Source: Leptodactylus fallax
Taxonomy: Eukaryota > Chordata > Amphibia > Anura > Leptodactylidae
DNA length: 64,000 bases
NCBI GenBank assembly: GCA_947044405.1
Contig: CAMRHE010000063.1
Span: 7,470,001-7,534,000 of the forward strand
Direction: 5' to 3'
Below, in pieces: positions 33,333-45,278 of the stretch (positions are counted from its first letter, which is position 1; every line of letters begins with the position of its first letter). Both the position numbers and the translations under genes were made by a program. The notes under the pieces were generated by a model. It saw only the letters and a list, made by a program, of their open reading frames with translations. It was not told the origin of the DNA and searched no databases.

Positions 33333-34191
33333 CAGTGATGGCGAAACTTTTAGAGACCGAGTGCCCAAACTGCACCCCAAAACCCACTAATTTATCGCAA
33401 AGTGCCAACATGGCAATTTAACCCTAATACTGTATGGATCTGCAATAGCGGACAATTACGGACCCTCAAAATACAGTCGTGTAAATGGGGTTTTACAGAG
33501 CTTTCAATGATACAAAGCAACTTTGTACTCAAAGGTAAAAGTTTGCATTTGGTACTTTTGAACAATTAATGTTCACTATTTACATTGCTCAGGATCTGTT
33601 TTCTAGTGACCGTGCAATGTTATTATGGCCTATAAAAGATACTGTGTAACGTGACCTAAATAGTGAAGGGCCCCAACGTGGTAAAATGTGCTCCACAGTG
33701 CCCACCTAGATGGTACAATGTGCTCCCTAGTGGCCTCCAGGCGGTACAGTGTGCTCCACAGTGGCCCCACACAATACAATATACTCCACCGTGGCCCCCA
33801 CGCGGTATAATATGCCCCACAGTGGGCCCCCACAAAGTATTATTTGCTCCACAGTGACCCCCCCCCACAGTAGTATATGCTCCACAGTGGGCCCCCACAC
33901 AGTATAATATGCTGCTTACCTTACCTACCAAAGAGTGGCCAGGTGTCGTCCTTCTATCACTGCAGGCGTTGATTAATTACGTCATCGCGCTTGCGTCGGG
34001 GCAGAAGTCACACTCTGCTGTCAGTGTAGGCCGCGGTCCCACGGCCTACACTGACAGTTTTCAGCTGTATGTGCAAATGCTGAAAGAAGCGCTTGTTCAC
34101 TAAACGGGGAATCCTGTGCCAGATTCCCTGTTAGTGAGGGATCAGGGGTCTGGATGGGGCGACGGCATGTGCCATAGGTTCGCCAACACGG
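33333..34191. mobile_element. Non-autonomous hAT element with perfect 8-bp target duplication
   Basis: The left end CAGTGATGGCGAAACTTTTA and right end AGGTTCGCCAACACGG are inverted. CCCTAACC flanks both sides exactly (33325-33332 and 34192-34199), the hAT signature. The interior has a degenerate tandem array (33660-33930) and no transposase. Confidence 0.85.
33660..33930. repeat. Degenerate 35-bp tandem array inside the hAT element
   Basis: About eight units of the form GTATAATATGCTCCACAGTGGCCCCCACAC. The cysteine- and glycine-rich open frames on the minus strand are produced by the repeat. Confidence 0.8.
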
Positions 34192-35288
34192 CCCTAACCT
34201 ATCTATCTGCAGGGTTGGGGTGTTATGGTGGTTCTGGTGACACTAACCTATCTATCAGTGGGCTAGAGTGATATGCTGGGGTCTGGTAACAGACTCGCTT
34301 TAAGCTTTGTCATGTAAAACAGACTATCCAGATTTTCTGATATAAAGGATGTTTAGACTTATAGACATACCACATATATTCCTTGGAGAGAATTCTTGTG
34401 AGCATGTCGGCATTAAATAGAGTCTTGGCAGCCATTTATATTCCTTTGCAGTATTGGTATACAGTGTAGCGAGACTATACGCCCGTATATCTTACCCTTT
34501 GGGACTGTGTAGGCCGGATCTTCGCTTTAATATGTACGATAAGTTTTTATTTGAAAGTATTATTCTTGGAGTTTCGGCGAATGTTATGATACATTGTTTG
34601 TTTAAGCCGTTCCTGGAGAGCTGAAGCGACGCATTTGTATTCATGAGATATATTTATGTGGTTTTACATGGGATTTATAGACAGGGGTTTTATGCCACTG
34701 TATCTGTCGCTGACGGCGGTGGCGGCGGTCACGATTTCCACACGCTCCCTTATTTTTTAATGACAGATTTTCCTTGGCACGTTCATGTGAGTCCATTATT
34801 CTTCGGCTGACACATTGTAACATAGAGATTCACTACCGGAGAACATTGATCAGCTGTAATGTCTGCTTCTGATAGGGCCGTCTTTACCGGTGACTGAGTT
34901 GCGTCCTAATATCTGATCTTCTTCGGCCCGTTGTCAGGTTTATCCATTCTGTTAATCTTTGTTTTTAATCCTAAGTGGTCAGTGCGACATTTCTGCGGTA
35001 ATTCATGTGAATCACTTTGACGTCTGACACAGTTTGGGAGCTTAGTGCCGGGTTTGTAGCTTATTTTGTCACACAAAAAATATATTATAAGACGTTGCAG
35101 TCAGGTGTAGCGATGTAGCAGAGCTGAGTTGTCAGCTCTTTACTGCGCCCCATTGTATGATACAGATGTAACAGAGCTGAGTTGTCAGAAGTCTTTAAGG
35201 TGCCGCATTGTATGATGCAGATGTAGCAGAGCTGGCTGATATTGGAGTGGTTTTTGTTTTATTTTTCTTATTGTGTGCACCAAAAGGC

Positions 35289-35562
35289 TAAGGCTACGTT
35301 CACATCTGCGTCAGTTTCTTGGTTGGAGACTCCGTCGCAGTGTCCACCAGAATTTCATGGAGGAAAAAATCCTGCACAAAGGACTTTTTCCTACGCTGTT
35401 TTCCATTTCAAAATGACAGAACCCCGACTGGAGCCCATTGGTTATAATGAGGTCTTCGCACACCGTTTGTTACCGATATTTTAGCAGTTCACCTGTCCGT
35501 TGTTCTGGTCCTCCAATGGACCAGAACGATAGAGAGGCAATGCTAGGGTGAACCTAGCATAA
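35289..35562. repeat. Foldback MITE, 'ggttcacactag' family
   Basis: AAGGCTACGTTCACATCTGCG is mirrored by GCTAGGGTGAACCTAGCAT, with mirrored CCATTGG/CCAATGG words inside. Confidence 0.6.
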
Positions 35563-35605
35563 GTTGGTTTACTGTCTACAATCCTGTTTGACGGATTCCC
35601 TTTAA

Positions 35606-36197
35606 AGGGAATTTATCACCAATATTTATTCATTTTTTTAATTTATTAAAACGGGAGTTAAATCGATCACTTTTTTTTTTTTTTCTAACCTGTTTATATT
35701 TTGTAATGGTAGATTTTTTTTTTTTTTTTTATTCCATTTTCTGTATATGATTATGGGGCGGCCATGTTGCCTGAGTTCCTACTCTGCTCTGTTAACAGCA
35801 TTTAGTGATATGCTTTACAGCATAGTCATGGCCATAGGTAGCAATAGACTGGAGCCGACTCATTGAGGTCTATGGGACAGTTTTCTAGACAAGCTCTGTG
35901 CATGGAGAGGGAGGAGATAAATTGTGACATCATCTATTGTCAGTAATGGATGTAATGTTGGGTCAGAGGTGTTATTGATAGAGGTGTTAACTTCTATTGT
36001 AATCCTGCCTGTGCTATGCTAACTGCTGCTAAGAAAATCCATGCAGAATTGGTAATTGTCAGTCTATTTTTGGCTGATTGGCCAGATTGAAAATTGCAAG
36101 ATTTCCTACTTTTTTAAATATAGTCATAAGGAAACTTAAAAATAAAATCATCATAAATTCTTTCAAAAATAAGTGATTTTCTGGTGACACACTTCCC
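35606..36197. mobile_element. TTAA-flanked MITE, 592 bp
   Basis: TTAA at 35602-35605 and 36198-36201. The ends AGGGAATTTATCACCA and TGGTGACACACTTCCC are imperfectly inverted. No coding capacity is seen. Confidence 0.6.
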
Positions 36198-36201
36198 TTA
36201 A

Positions 36202-36433
36202 AGAGGACCTTTCATGTTCTTGGAGACATGCGGTACTGCTAGAAAGCTGACCATGCATTGAATTCAGAGCAGTGTCGGCTTTGCCAGTATATGCCCAGGT
36301 TCCGGCAGAAGGGCGAGCCTTACAACATAGCGTCATCGCTGACCATACTCTTGGCTACGGAAGAGTTCGACTCGCTGTCGGCTTTCTAGTGGTATATAAA
36401 ACCGCAGATTTCCCAGGACATGAAAGGTCCCCT
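36202..36433. mobile_element. TTAA-flanked MITE, 232 bp, abutting the previous one
   Basis: TTAA at 36198-36201 (shared with the preceding element) and 36434-36437. The ends AGAGGACCTTTCATGT and ACATGAAAGGTCCCC are almost perfect inverted repeats. Confidence 0.75.
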
Positions 36434-37085
36434 TTAAGTCTGCATATGTATGTAAAAATGTTGTACTGTGACACGTAAGTTGTTGTCATGTGGCAGAAGA
36501 AAATATGAATATGATGCGGATTTTGGTGCAAATTCTGCAATGTTGAATCCCTGATGTGTGATCTTCTAGATTTCAAATAGTAACATGATACACTAGATTT
36601 TTCTGCATTTATATAGATGATCATACAGTAACCAATTGAGTTAAATGACAAACTCAGCTCTGCTACATCTGTACATTTGAGATCTGCAGCTTTTATACCA
36701 ACGTGACATAGGACTGGATGCAAATCTACTACATTGTCTCAATTCTAGGATTCACGTCTATAATCTGTGGAGCCGCAAAGAATTAACTGACAAACACAGC
36801 TCTGCTATGTGTGTAAATGACCTGGGCAAAGCGATGACAGTCGTCATTTGTACAAAGGGAAGACATTATGGCTGGCAGTCTTCCCAGAATGCAATCTGAG
36901 AGCAGGGTATTTAACCGATTACAAGAGCTGGAATTTGGAGAGTCCTTTATGTTTTAGAGATCAAAAGATTACCTGGAAGTTCACTGCAGGTCCAAGAATC
37001 GTGTGGGAGGTCATGTCATAATCTGTGACAACTGCTCACCCAACTTTCCAGAGACCCTGAATGGTACATCCGTCTGTATTGTAAT

Positions 37086-37388
37086 CAGGGCTGTGGAGTC
37101 AGTAGGCCAAACCATTGGCTCCGGCTCCTGCTCCGACTCCTGCTCCGACTCCTGCTCCGACTCCTGCTCCGACTCCTTCAAAAATGGCAGACAGCCAGGG
37201 TCAGTCAGAAGCCATAAAGCTCCTCTAGTTCATTAAAATCCAGATATTGATTCCTATGAAAGTAACTATGTAACAAACTATATATTAATTACACAATATA
37301 ATAATTCAAAATTAATCGGTAAAAGTCGGTAACTTTTTTCCAACTCTGACTCCACCTAAAACTGGCCCTGACTGCTACTCCACTCCCA
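37086..37388. mobile_element. hAT MITE with perfect 8-bp target duplication
   Basis: CAGGGCTGTGGAGTCAGTAG begins the element, and ATTGTAAT flanks it exactly at 37078-37085 and 37389-37396. The right end is decayed (GCTACTCCACTCCCA). A 12-bp CTGCTCCGACTC run (about 37126-37174) expanded within it. Confidence 0.85.
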
Positions 37389-37962
37389 ATTGTAATGACG
37401 GGTTTTACTCTTTTTTTTTTTTTTTTTTTTGCTGCCCTATATAACTTTGATTTTGCTAATGAACCAGGAAGCTCAGGATGAACATTGATATTTACTCTAA
37501 GCACATACTTTGTTGGGCCACTTTTATTCCATTCCCACCCATTGTAAGGTCTGGCAGTGTCCGGCCGGCCTTTTGATGGACTGTGCAGGACCTCCTCTTG
37601 GTACCCCCATTATATGGTGTAGGGTCATAGCGTACAGATAACCCTACCATACAGTGACTAATTAAAAGTGCCATATAGCATGGTGCCCAGACACAGTATC
37701 ATAAGTTGACTAAAAATACTTCCATACGGTTCCTAAAATAATACACTATATAGCGTATAAGTAACATTGAAACATATGGGAATTATATTATGCAGTGCTC
37801 AAGTAATAATAACCAACATACAGTAACCAATAATACATGTCCAATACCATTAATGTTAAAATTTTTGGTGGCCACAAACATTGGGTGCAGGCCATCTGTG
37901 GTTCGTTGTACAGCTGAGTTGTCTGGTGCGCCCTGCGCCATTCTCCTAAGGCTAGCCATACA

Positions 37963-38126
37963 CGTTAGATTGTAAGCTCTTGCGAGCAGGGCCCTCAGCC
38001 CCAGTGTGTGAATTGACTATTTCTTTGTAATGTATCTTTTTTGTCGGTACTTGAACCCTACAAATTGTACAGTGCTGCGGAATATGTTGGCGCTATATAA
38101 ATAAAATTTATTATTATTATTATTAA
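37963..38126 (+). mobile_element. L2-type LINE/SINE tail
   Basis: ATTGTAAGCTCTTGCGAGCA to GGCGCTATATAAATAAAAT plus a TTATTATTATTATT tail. Same subfamily as 10864-11120 but truncated further at the 5' side. Confidence 0.75.
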
Positions 38127-38989
38127 TAGATAAAAATTGGCAATGTTGCAGCTGATCGTTCGTTCAGTGGTTGCACCATCAACATATACAACTAAAGTGC
38201 TTGAACTGGGCTTAATGTGTCTAATGCGTGGCCATCATGCCAGACTTTTTTTTTTTTTTTTTTTGACCAAAGGCCAAAAATTTCCAACATGTCAGATATT
38301 TTTTTTGGCAGACAAAGTCGGCCATCGCAAATAGTAGTGCACAGTTTTCTTATAAATGATAGTCCAATTGGAGTCTTAGGTTTAGTTTACATGGTGGAAA
38401 ATAAAGAAAAATTCCTCTTCATTTTCCGCCGCCAGATTCGACCGTGGGATTGCCGCGACGACTTTCCTCTGCTGATTCGGCCCAGATGAATGGGTCTAAT
38501 CGGCAGGGACTCCCGAGACGCAGAATCCATGGCAAGATTCAGCAGGACACTGATTTTGTTTTTTTTCTGCGTCCTGCTGCGATCTCTGCATCCCATTGAA
38601 AGCAATTGGAGGCAGATTCGAAATGTAATCTGCCATGGATTCAGGGAAGATTCCTACGTGCGATCCTAGCCTGATGTGTATGACCAGCTTTAGGATGACC
38701 CTGTGCATCACCCTCTGACAAGTGGTTGTCCGGGACTATGATATTGAGTTCCACTTGATCTTCTTGATCGTCCACCTGTCACATGGCCATGCTGTAGCTC
38801 TGTCCCATTCAACTGAATGTGGCTAAGCTGCAATACCAAGGACCGCCATTATGCCATGTACAAACAGCGCTGTGCTTGGTAAGTTGGAATCAGAGTAAAA
38901 ATCAGGTCGTTTACGCAAACACAGCAATATTTGTGGAGTCTTATCTTTATGTAAAATGTCCTACTGGTCATAGCCAACTGGACAATAAG

Positions 38990-39277
38990 GTTTAGGGCTA
39001 CACGGCGACTTTGGCTGTGACTCCAATCAAGTGACCAAAGATCGTTGTGTTACCCTGCGACTCCTTCACCAACGTAGGTGAATGGATTCACATTGTGACC
39101 TACGAGGGTGCTGTGTCTGAAACCTGGTTTTACAAAAAATTTGAGCACTGTTGGACTTCAAGTCGTGGTCGCAAAACCTTCGGGGTACGACTCCATTCAC
39201 TTACATTACTGAAGGAGTCACAGGACGACATATCGATCTTTGATTGTGCTTAAGTTGCCATGTAGCCCTAGCCTAAA
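38990..39277. repeat. Foldback MITE with TAGGGCTACACGGCGACTT ends
   Basis: GGTTTAGGGCTACACGGCGA at the left is mirrored by TTGCCATGTAGCCCTAGCC at the right. CGACTCCTTCA and TGAAGGAGTC are mirrored inside. Confidence 0.65.
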
Positions 39278-41078
39278 GGGAACCTGTCAGCAGGTTTTAG
39301 GACCAGCATGCCCTTGCTCTGGTGGTTTAATGGTTAGTAAAACAGTATAGTCAAGGGTTCTTCAGATAAATCTGTTACCACTTACTGAGAGGGTGCTCTG
39401 GAGGTAAGCACATTGTGCCAATGAAGCAGGGGACAGGGCAACTTGGCTTCACCGTGCATGCACTCGAAATGCAGCCTAGGCGCGGTAAGGACCTGGTTTC
39501 ATCCGAGAAAAGTGCATGCATCAGAATCTAATGGAACTGAGGTCTAATCTATTGGAACACGTAGGTATTAAAGTCTTTGATAAACCATGGAGCGTACAGA
39601 CTTGGCACAGACAAGATAGGTGGTGATGCTGTTCATTTAGTGTCCCCAAACCTTTCACCACCTCCACCATGTCAATCTCTTTATTAGGGGCCACTCCACT
39701 GATTCCAGTGCAGAATTATTTCTCTAGCCCCCGCCAATCCTGAGCAATCGGTGCTGTTAGTTTCAGCACCCAATATGCTAATTACACTTCCTACTGTCAG
39801 GTGGGCAGTCCGTCTGTCTGCTGCAACCCTGGACCACCCACTTGCCAGTAAGGGGCCTATGTTCTTAAACTAACAGAACTGATTGCTCAGGGATGGTGGG
39901 GGCTAGAAAAAAAATTCCAACTGCGCTTACTGAAGGATGAAGTTGGAGTTCCTGGAGGTGGTGAAAGGTCGTCTTTAAGTGTACGTGTCCAAAAATATTG
40001 TACAATGCTGATCTCTGTTGGCACAGGACTGTGGTGTAACAATAGTTTTTGACCAGAATCTGACTCAATTATATTTCAGCAGAAGCAAATATTTCTGATA
40101 TACCATTACTTCATATCTCCTTAAGAAGCCAAGTAAGTTTAGCCTCGCTCAGTGACACGTAAGTGCTCAGTAATATCTGCCGTCACATGGCAGGAAAAAA
40201 TAGTCTTGCAACTTCTTCATTTTCGTCTCCGCAATATAATGAAATGATATGTTGGTTATAATAAAGGCGCTGAACTTCCTATCTGGAATCTCTGAGACAC
40301 CTGTAATTAACTTTTACCGAACCAAAATAGAAAGCAGTAATTACAGGATGGCTGATTTCCCAGCATGCCCATCTGCATTTAGTCCTAATTTTTTTTTTTT
40401 TTCTTTTCATGTAGCCCTATATATCTACATGAACATAAAAGAAAGGGAACTTGTAATATGAATAACTTTGAAACATTTTAAAACTATTCGTGCAAAACAT
40501 AAGAAATAATTACGAGATCATCTGGATCGCTTTATGGATTTTTGTTGGATTTTTAGACTCTAAATACTCCTTTTTGAAAATTTTTGTAAAACTTTGAACA
40601 GTGAGAAATGGGGAGGGAGGAAAAGTTTTAGCTTGTTAGTGTAACAAAACGGCGAAGTAAACAAAATTGGAAATTCAGATTTTTTTTTTTGTGGGCAGAA
40701 ATCAAAGCCTACTATTTTAAAGGGATTTATTGGCTCCAAATCGAATCCAATTTGGGGCTGCAAAATCCCTTTTAGGCTAAGGCCCGTGTAGCGAGCTGCA
40801 GAAAAGACTGTGGTGGAAATGCGTTGTGTTTTCTTTTCTGCAGTGCTTTTCACAGAAGCAGGACTTTTCTCTCCGCATTTTTTGGGTGGAAACCTGGAGG
40901 ACCGCATTATAGTCGTTATACCCGTAACCGCTTTTTAAGCGGATTGGGTTTCTGGATTAAAAAGCGGTTACACACGGAAACCCGCGGACCCCATAGACTA
41001 TAACAAGGTCTGCTGGGTTTCTGCCCGGTTTTCGCCAAAAATGGCAGAGTGTACAGTCCTCCTAGTGTGAACCTAATG

Positions 41079-41303
41079 TAAGGCTGAGGCCCCACGTTGC
41101 GGAAACGCAGCTTCTTTGGTTGCAGATTTTGTTGCGTTTTTCTGAGCCAAACCCAGGAGTGGATTGAGCAGAAGGTAGAAGTATAAGAACTTCCTATATA
41201 TTTCCCATTCCTTTTGTAGCCATTTTTGGTTTTGGCTCAAAAAACCGCAGCAAAATCTGCAACAACAAAAGCTGCGTTTCCGCAACGTGGGGCCTTAGCC
41301 TTA
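41079..41303. mobile_element. Best-preserved 'gccccacgt' foldback MITE, 225 bp
   Basis: TAAGGCTGAGGCCCCACGTT at the left is mirrored by AACGTGGGGCCTTAGCCTTA at the right. The arms stay complementary through GCGGAAACGCAGCTT and GCAGATTTTG and on to GGCTCA, about 80 bases. This copy can serve as the family reference. Confidence 0.8.
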
Positions 41304-42355
41304 AGGGGTTTTCCAGCTTGCCAAACAAAAATCGGTAGCGGGCATAAAAAACAGTCATATTCCCCTGTTCTTTTCCCTGGCATCCCACCTGCAGATTCCC
41401 AGTCCTCAGTGATGGGTGACTCCCCACAAGAGGTCATTACAGTCCATCACCCGCTGTACCCTAGTCGGCTATGTCACAGCTGCAGTGCCAAAACCCTTTA
41501 AGCAGACCCTTTTATTCCGGGGGGCTAGGAAAGCCCCTTTAATGCTAATTTCCCCTGCAGCAGAATGGTATTGCCAGTACATTACATTATTACGTAATGG
41601 CTGTCCATGTAATATAAGCCCTGATTGGGGAGATGTTGGGGGATGTTGAGATGTCGACATTCCCTTCAAAATTTTATATCATTCGCGATCTCCTTATTTT
41701 TTTTTCCCCTTATTTTTATGTATGACAGATATTATTTTCTCCCAAGAATTCTTGTTGCCTTTACAATGGCTGAGCGTTGTGTAGAGTGTGACTGCGGTTG
41801 TCATTTTCTGCGCTATTGAATAGAACCCGCTCATTTCTGGAAAGTCTAATTTTTAACGAGAGGGGCTTATGAGTAACATGGCGATGTGAGAGGTTAATAG
41901 CTTGTGTGGTCACGGCGTTCTGCTCCGAGTCAGATATGTGCATGCCGCTTCTAACGTGCAGTTTTGCATTACAAGATGCTTAGCTTCAGGGCTCCAGCGT
42001 AGAAGGGAATTATAAAAGTGCATACCTAAGGCTTCTAAGCATGTGTGTCCAAGTGTAGTACAAGTAGAGCACGACTACCCCCGTGTCCGCTCCCAGCTGA
42101 ATGCTTGTTCCTTGGTATCTTGTGCTAATGACTAATTCTGTACATGCCACAGGCTAAAACAAACACAATGCTCCAAAAACAGCTTCCTCTCCCTCCTGCT
42201 GCAACATTACAAAGAAATATTTACCACCAGTAACTTTTTCTCTCTATCATATTCCTCTAACGTGGGCCACGCTATGCCATACTGCTGCTACTTACAGGGT
42301 TCTTAAAAATAACTGAGGATGGAGACACCAGAAGAAAACTGAATTTATCAGTAAC

Positions 42356-42565
42356 GCTAGGTTCACACTAGCATTCAGCTTTCCATCGTTCGGGTCCGCA
42401 CGAGGACCTGAAACACGGAGAGCCTGTCCGCTTAAAAAGCGGTTACCTGAGGACACCTATAAACTATAATGGTGTCTGTCGGGTTCCAGGCCTTAATAGA
42501 CTTTTCTCTCCGCCGATTTTAGGCAAATTTCTGCGCCAGGGTTTCTACGGTTGTGAACCTAACCT
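42356..42565. repeat. Foldback MITE, 'ggttcacactag' family
   Basis: GCTAGGTTCACACTAGCATT is mirrored by GGTTGTGAACCTAACCTTA. Conserved GCTTAAAAAGCGGTTAC lies inside. Confidence 0.65.
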
Positions 42566-42887
42566 TACTCCTCCTTTGTCCTAGACCTCTAGGGAATGTC
42601 AAATATATCTTTTTGACTACCATAGACCACCAGGGATTTCGACAAACTGGCTAAAATGGTGAGTGTGGCAGGAAGGTTCTACTTTGCTTACTGCCCAAGA
42701 TATTATAGATTATAAACCTCCTTCCTAGATTTGACCTTAAAGGGGTTGTCCAAACTTATTTTTTTTATGGCGGAATCTCTCGGGATTTGTCCAAACTGTA
42801 AAAGGAGCGTACCTAAATAATCCACAATAATTGTAATCGGGGTGAAATGCCTGATTAATCGCAATTTTGATTTAGGTCACAATAGCC

Positions 42888-43206
42888 TAGCCCAAATGTT
42901 TGCCCTTTGGAGGAGGAGTCCTGGAAGTGATGATACGGCCCCCGCAGAGCCCTGATCTCATCATCATCCAGTCTGTCTGGGATGACATGAAGAGACAGAA
43001 GGATTGGAGCAAGCCTACATCCACAGGAGATCTGTGCTTAGTTCTCCAAGATGGTGGGAACAACCTCCCTGCCGAGCTCTGCCAAAAATTATCTTCAAGT
43101 ACCAAGAAGAATTGATGGAAGGCGAAGGGCAAAGGTCTCACCAAATATTGATGGGATTTAGATTTCTCTTTTCTTCATTCACTTCCTTTTGTTAATGGAC
43201 AAAAAT
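42888..43206 (+). pseudogene. Tc1-like transposase C-terminal relic (third family)
   Basis: The + strand frame at 42900-43115 reads RPPQSPDLIIIQSVWDDMKR, then KPTSTGDL, LVLQDGGNNLPAEL and a stop. This is the C-terminal third of a Tc1 transposase (family form WPPQSPDL..IESVW). The catalytic glutamate is replaced by Q. Downstream 3' sequence AAATATTGATGGGATTTAGA leads into the terminal repeat, which is interrupted at 43216 by a foldback element and resumes at 43753. The N-terminal two thirds are missing. Confidence 0.75.
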
Positions 43207-43219
43207 AGAATCTCTTTAA

Positions 43220-43748
43220 GAGTTTATCATTGGATTTTTGGAGTTTTAACTGACACCATGTAGGAATAGCCTATATAAAGGCTATTCATCTCCTGCCTTT
43301 ATTTCCACTGTCCTCGCTGCCGTTTTCACGTTATTTCTGAAAAAAAAACGCCACCTATGTGTATTTTTCAGCATACCCCCTGCTTCTTTTGTCTGGCCTC
43401 TTCACTCATCAGGAGCCGACGTTATCATCTTCGGGATCGAAATCCCACACGTGTGCTGTCGGCTCTACCTCTTCGGGTTCGGGCAGAGCCGTCTGCGCAT
43501 GCTCCACCCGCCATCTTGCTTCGATGCCTACACGAGTGTACCGCGCAGGCGCAGTACTCTCGTGTAGTTCTATGGGGTATGCTCAGTACTCCATAGAACT
43601 ATACAGGCGCAGTACACTCGTGTAGTTATCGAATCAAGATGGCGAACGGAGCATGGGCTTCTGGCTCTGCCCGAACCTGAAGAGGCAGAGACGACAGCGC
43701 ATGTGTGGGATTTCCAAAAAACTCCAAAAATCTAATGATAGAATCCCT
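43220..43748. mobile_element. TTAA-flanked foldback MITE nested in a Tc1 relic, 529 bp
   Basis: TTAA at 43216-43219 and 43749-43752. The left end TATCATTGGATTTTTGGAGT is mirrored by CTCCAAAAATCTAATGATAG at the right. Inner arms (CGGGTTCGGGCAGAGCC and mirror; GCGCAGTACTCTCGTGTAGT and mirror) make it a near full-length hairpin. The interrupted terminal repeat reads on directly after 43752 (CTCTTCTATCTCTGACAGCA). Confidence 0.8.
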
Positions 43749-43806
43749 TTAACTCTTCTATCTCTGACAGCATTCTTATTTTGCAGCATGCCTAAAACTT
43801 TCGTAC
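43749..43806 (+). repeat. Distal part of the interrupted Tc1 terminal repeat
   Basis: TTAACTCTTCTATCTCTGAC and GCATGCCTAAAACTTTCGTAC continue the terminal repeat begun at 43201. Joined across the insertion, the pair resembles the usual family end. Confidence 0.6.
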
Positions 43807-44754
43807 ATCTCCCTCTCCTTTTAGACCCATAATATATTATATCTTCAGCGTTACTGACATCTTTTAAAAAAAAAAGACTTATAAAGCTCTTGAAATGGAT
43901 TCTCCAAATATGGGCGATTGCGATTAATATTTATGGAGCCGGCTGGCACCTGATTGAGCTAAGAGCAATTTGAGCTAAGAGCAATTTTAATGATTCTGAA
44001 CTTGAGTAAATTTCACTATACGGGATAAAGTGCATTGCGGGAGGAGAGGTTTTTAATCTCTGCTTCATAGTCTTGTGCTAAAGTAGTCGCCATATCTGAT
44101 CCTATATTTATCTGTGTTTGTATCAGCGTCCTGCAAACGTATGGAAGAAGGCGATACGGGATGTAAGGCCGTTTAATCTTGTTATATTATTAATGGCGTC
44201 CTGCTGCTCGCTGATTTCAGTCCCCCTGCGTCTGTCTGTGTTTGCATGTCTAGTTAGAATTGTTTTCTGCACATGGGGTCCTGCCGCTACCTCCTGGGTA
44301 ATAATCCTGCCAGCATGCTGGGTACGCTGCCCCGTATGACAGTGCCCAGTGGGTATGAATATGGAAGAGTAGGATTGCTGTATTATTACAAAGAATATTT
44401 AATGCCTCTTAGAATTGCTGTAAATCAATGTATTTTGTTGTTCAATTACTTATTCTGTGGAATACAAAAACGTTTGCGCATAGATATTTAAAAAAAAAAT
44501 AAAAATTTAAATACCTTAAAATATATGCGGTATTTAAAACATTATCTCTGTTGGTTCAGGATTGGAAAAACATGACTACTTTCCTTCAGAAACAGCGCCA
44601 CATCTGTCCATGGGTTGTGGTTGTGTCTGGTATTGCAGCTTGGCTCTATCAAAATGTGTGACGCCGAGCTTCAATAGTAAAGACAGATGTAGTCAGGCGT
44701 GGCACTGTTTTTGAAGAAAGTGAACATTTGTGTTATCTCGTTCAATTCTTTTAA

Positions 44755-45256
44755 AGGGAACCTCTCATTGGATTTGCAGCTCTTTGGGGTCCCAAATTTG
44801 CTAATGTCAGTTCTTGCCCTTGTTACCTTTTTTTAGGTATACCAAGGCCTTACGCACACGGTAGTGCTGTTTTTCACGGACCTAATGTCTGTGAAAAATG
44901 GCCGTGTGTCAGACAGCCATTATTCACATGGCTGTCAATAATGGCCATGAAAAACGGCCGCCACATGACCATTATAGAACCCGTGATTTTCAATGGGTTT
45001 ATTAGCATGGCACGATCTGTGTCAGAATTTTTTTTGACAGCCGTAAAAAATGGACATGTGAATAGTCACATAGTATTCAATGTGTTGTCAAAAGGGACGT
45101 GTGTTGGACGTTGCTAAAACGGTTGTTTGCGGACGTGTGAATAAGCCCTAAATTGCTGGACATGAGTCTAGCACTCTTGGTGTATGTGCATTGTGCCGTT
45201 GAAGCTGAGGATAGTGTTTGTGGTTTAGAGGCCCCAGACTAGGTCACAGGATCCCC
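44755..45256. mobile_element. TTAA MITE with a nested 'acacgacc' foldback element
   Basis: TTAA at 44751-44754 and 45257-45260. The outer parts carry AGGGAACCTCTCATTGG and CACAGGATCCCC. A second element at 44850-45152 starts AAGGCCTTACGCACACGG and ends CGGACGTGTGAATAAGCCCT. Confidence 0.6.
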
Positions 45257-45278
45257 TTAAGCTACCATCTACTGTATC

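Larger units (their letters stand above)
33236..34299. mobile_element. TTAA MITE split by an hAT insertion
   Basis: TTAA at 33232-33235 and 34300-34303. The outer parts (33236-33332 and 34192-34299) carry ACCCTAACCTATCTATCTGC and GGTCTGGTAACAGACTC and match the family at 23611-23818. The hAT element at 33333-34191 divides them. Confidence 0.65.

Noticed and set aside
37100..37236. Ser/Cys/Asp-rich open frame
   Set aside because: It is produced by a 12-bp CTGCTCCGACTC expansion inside an hAT MITE.
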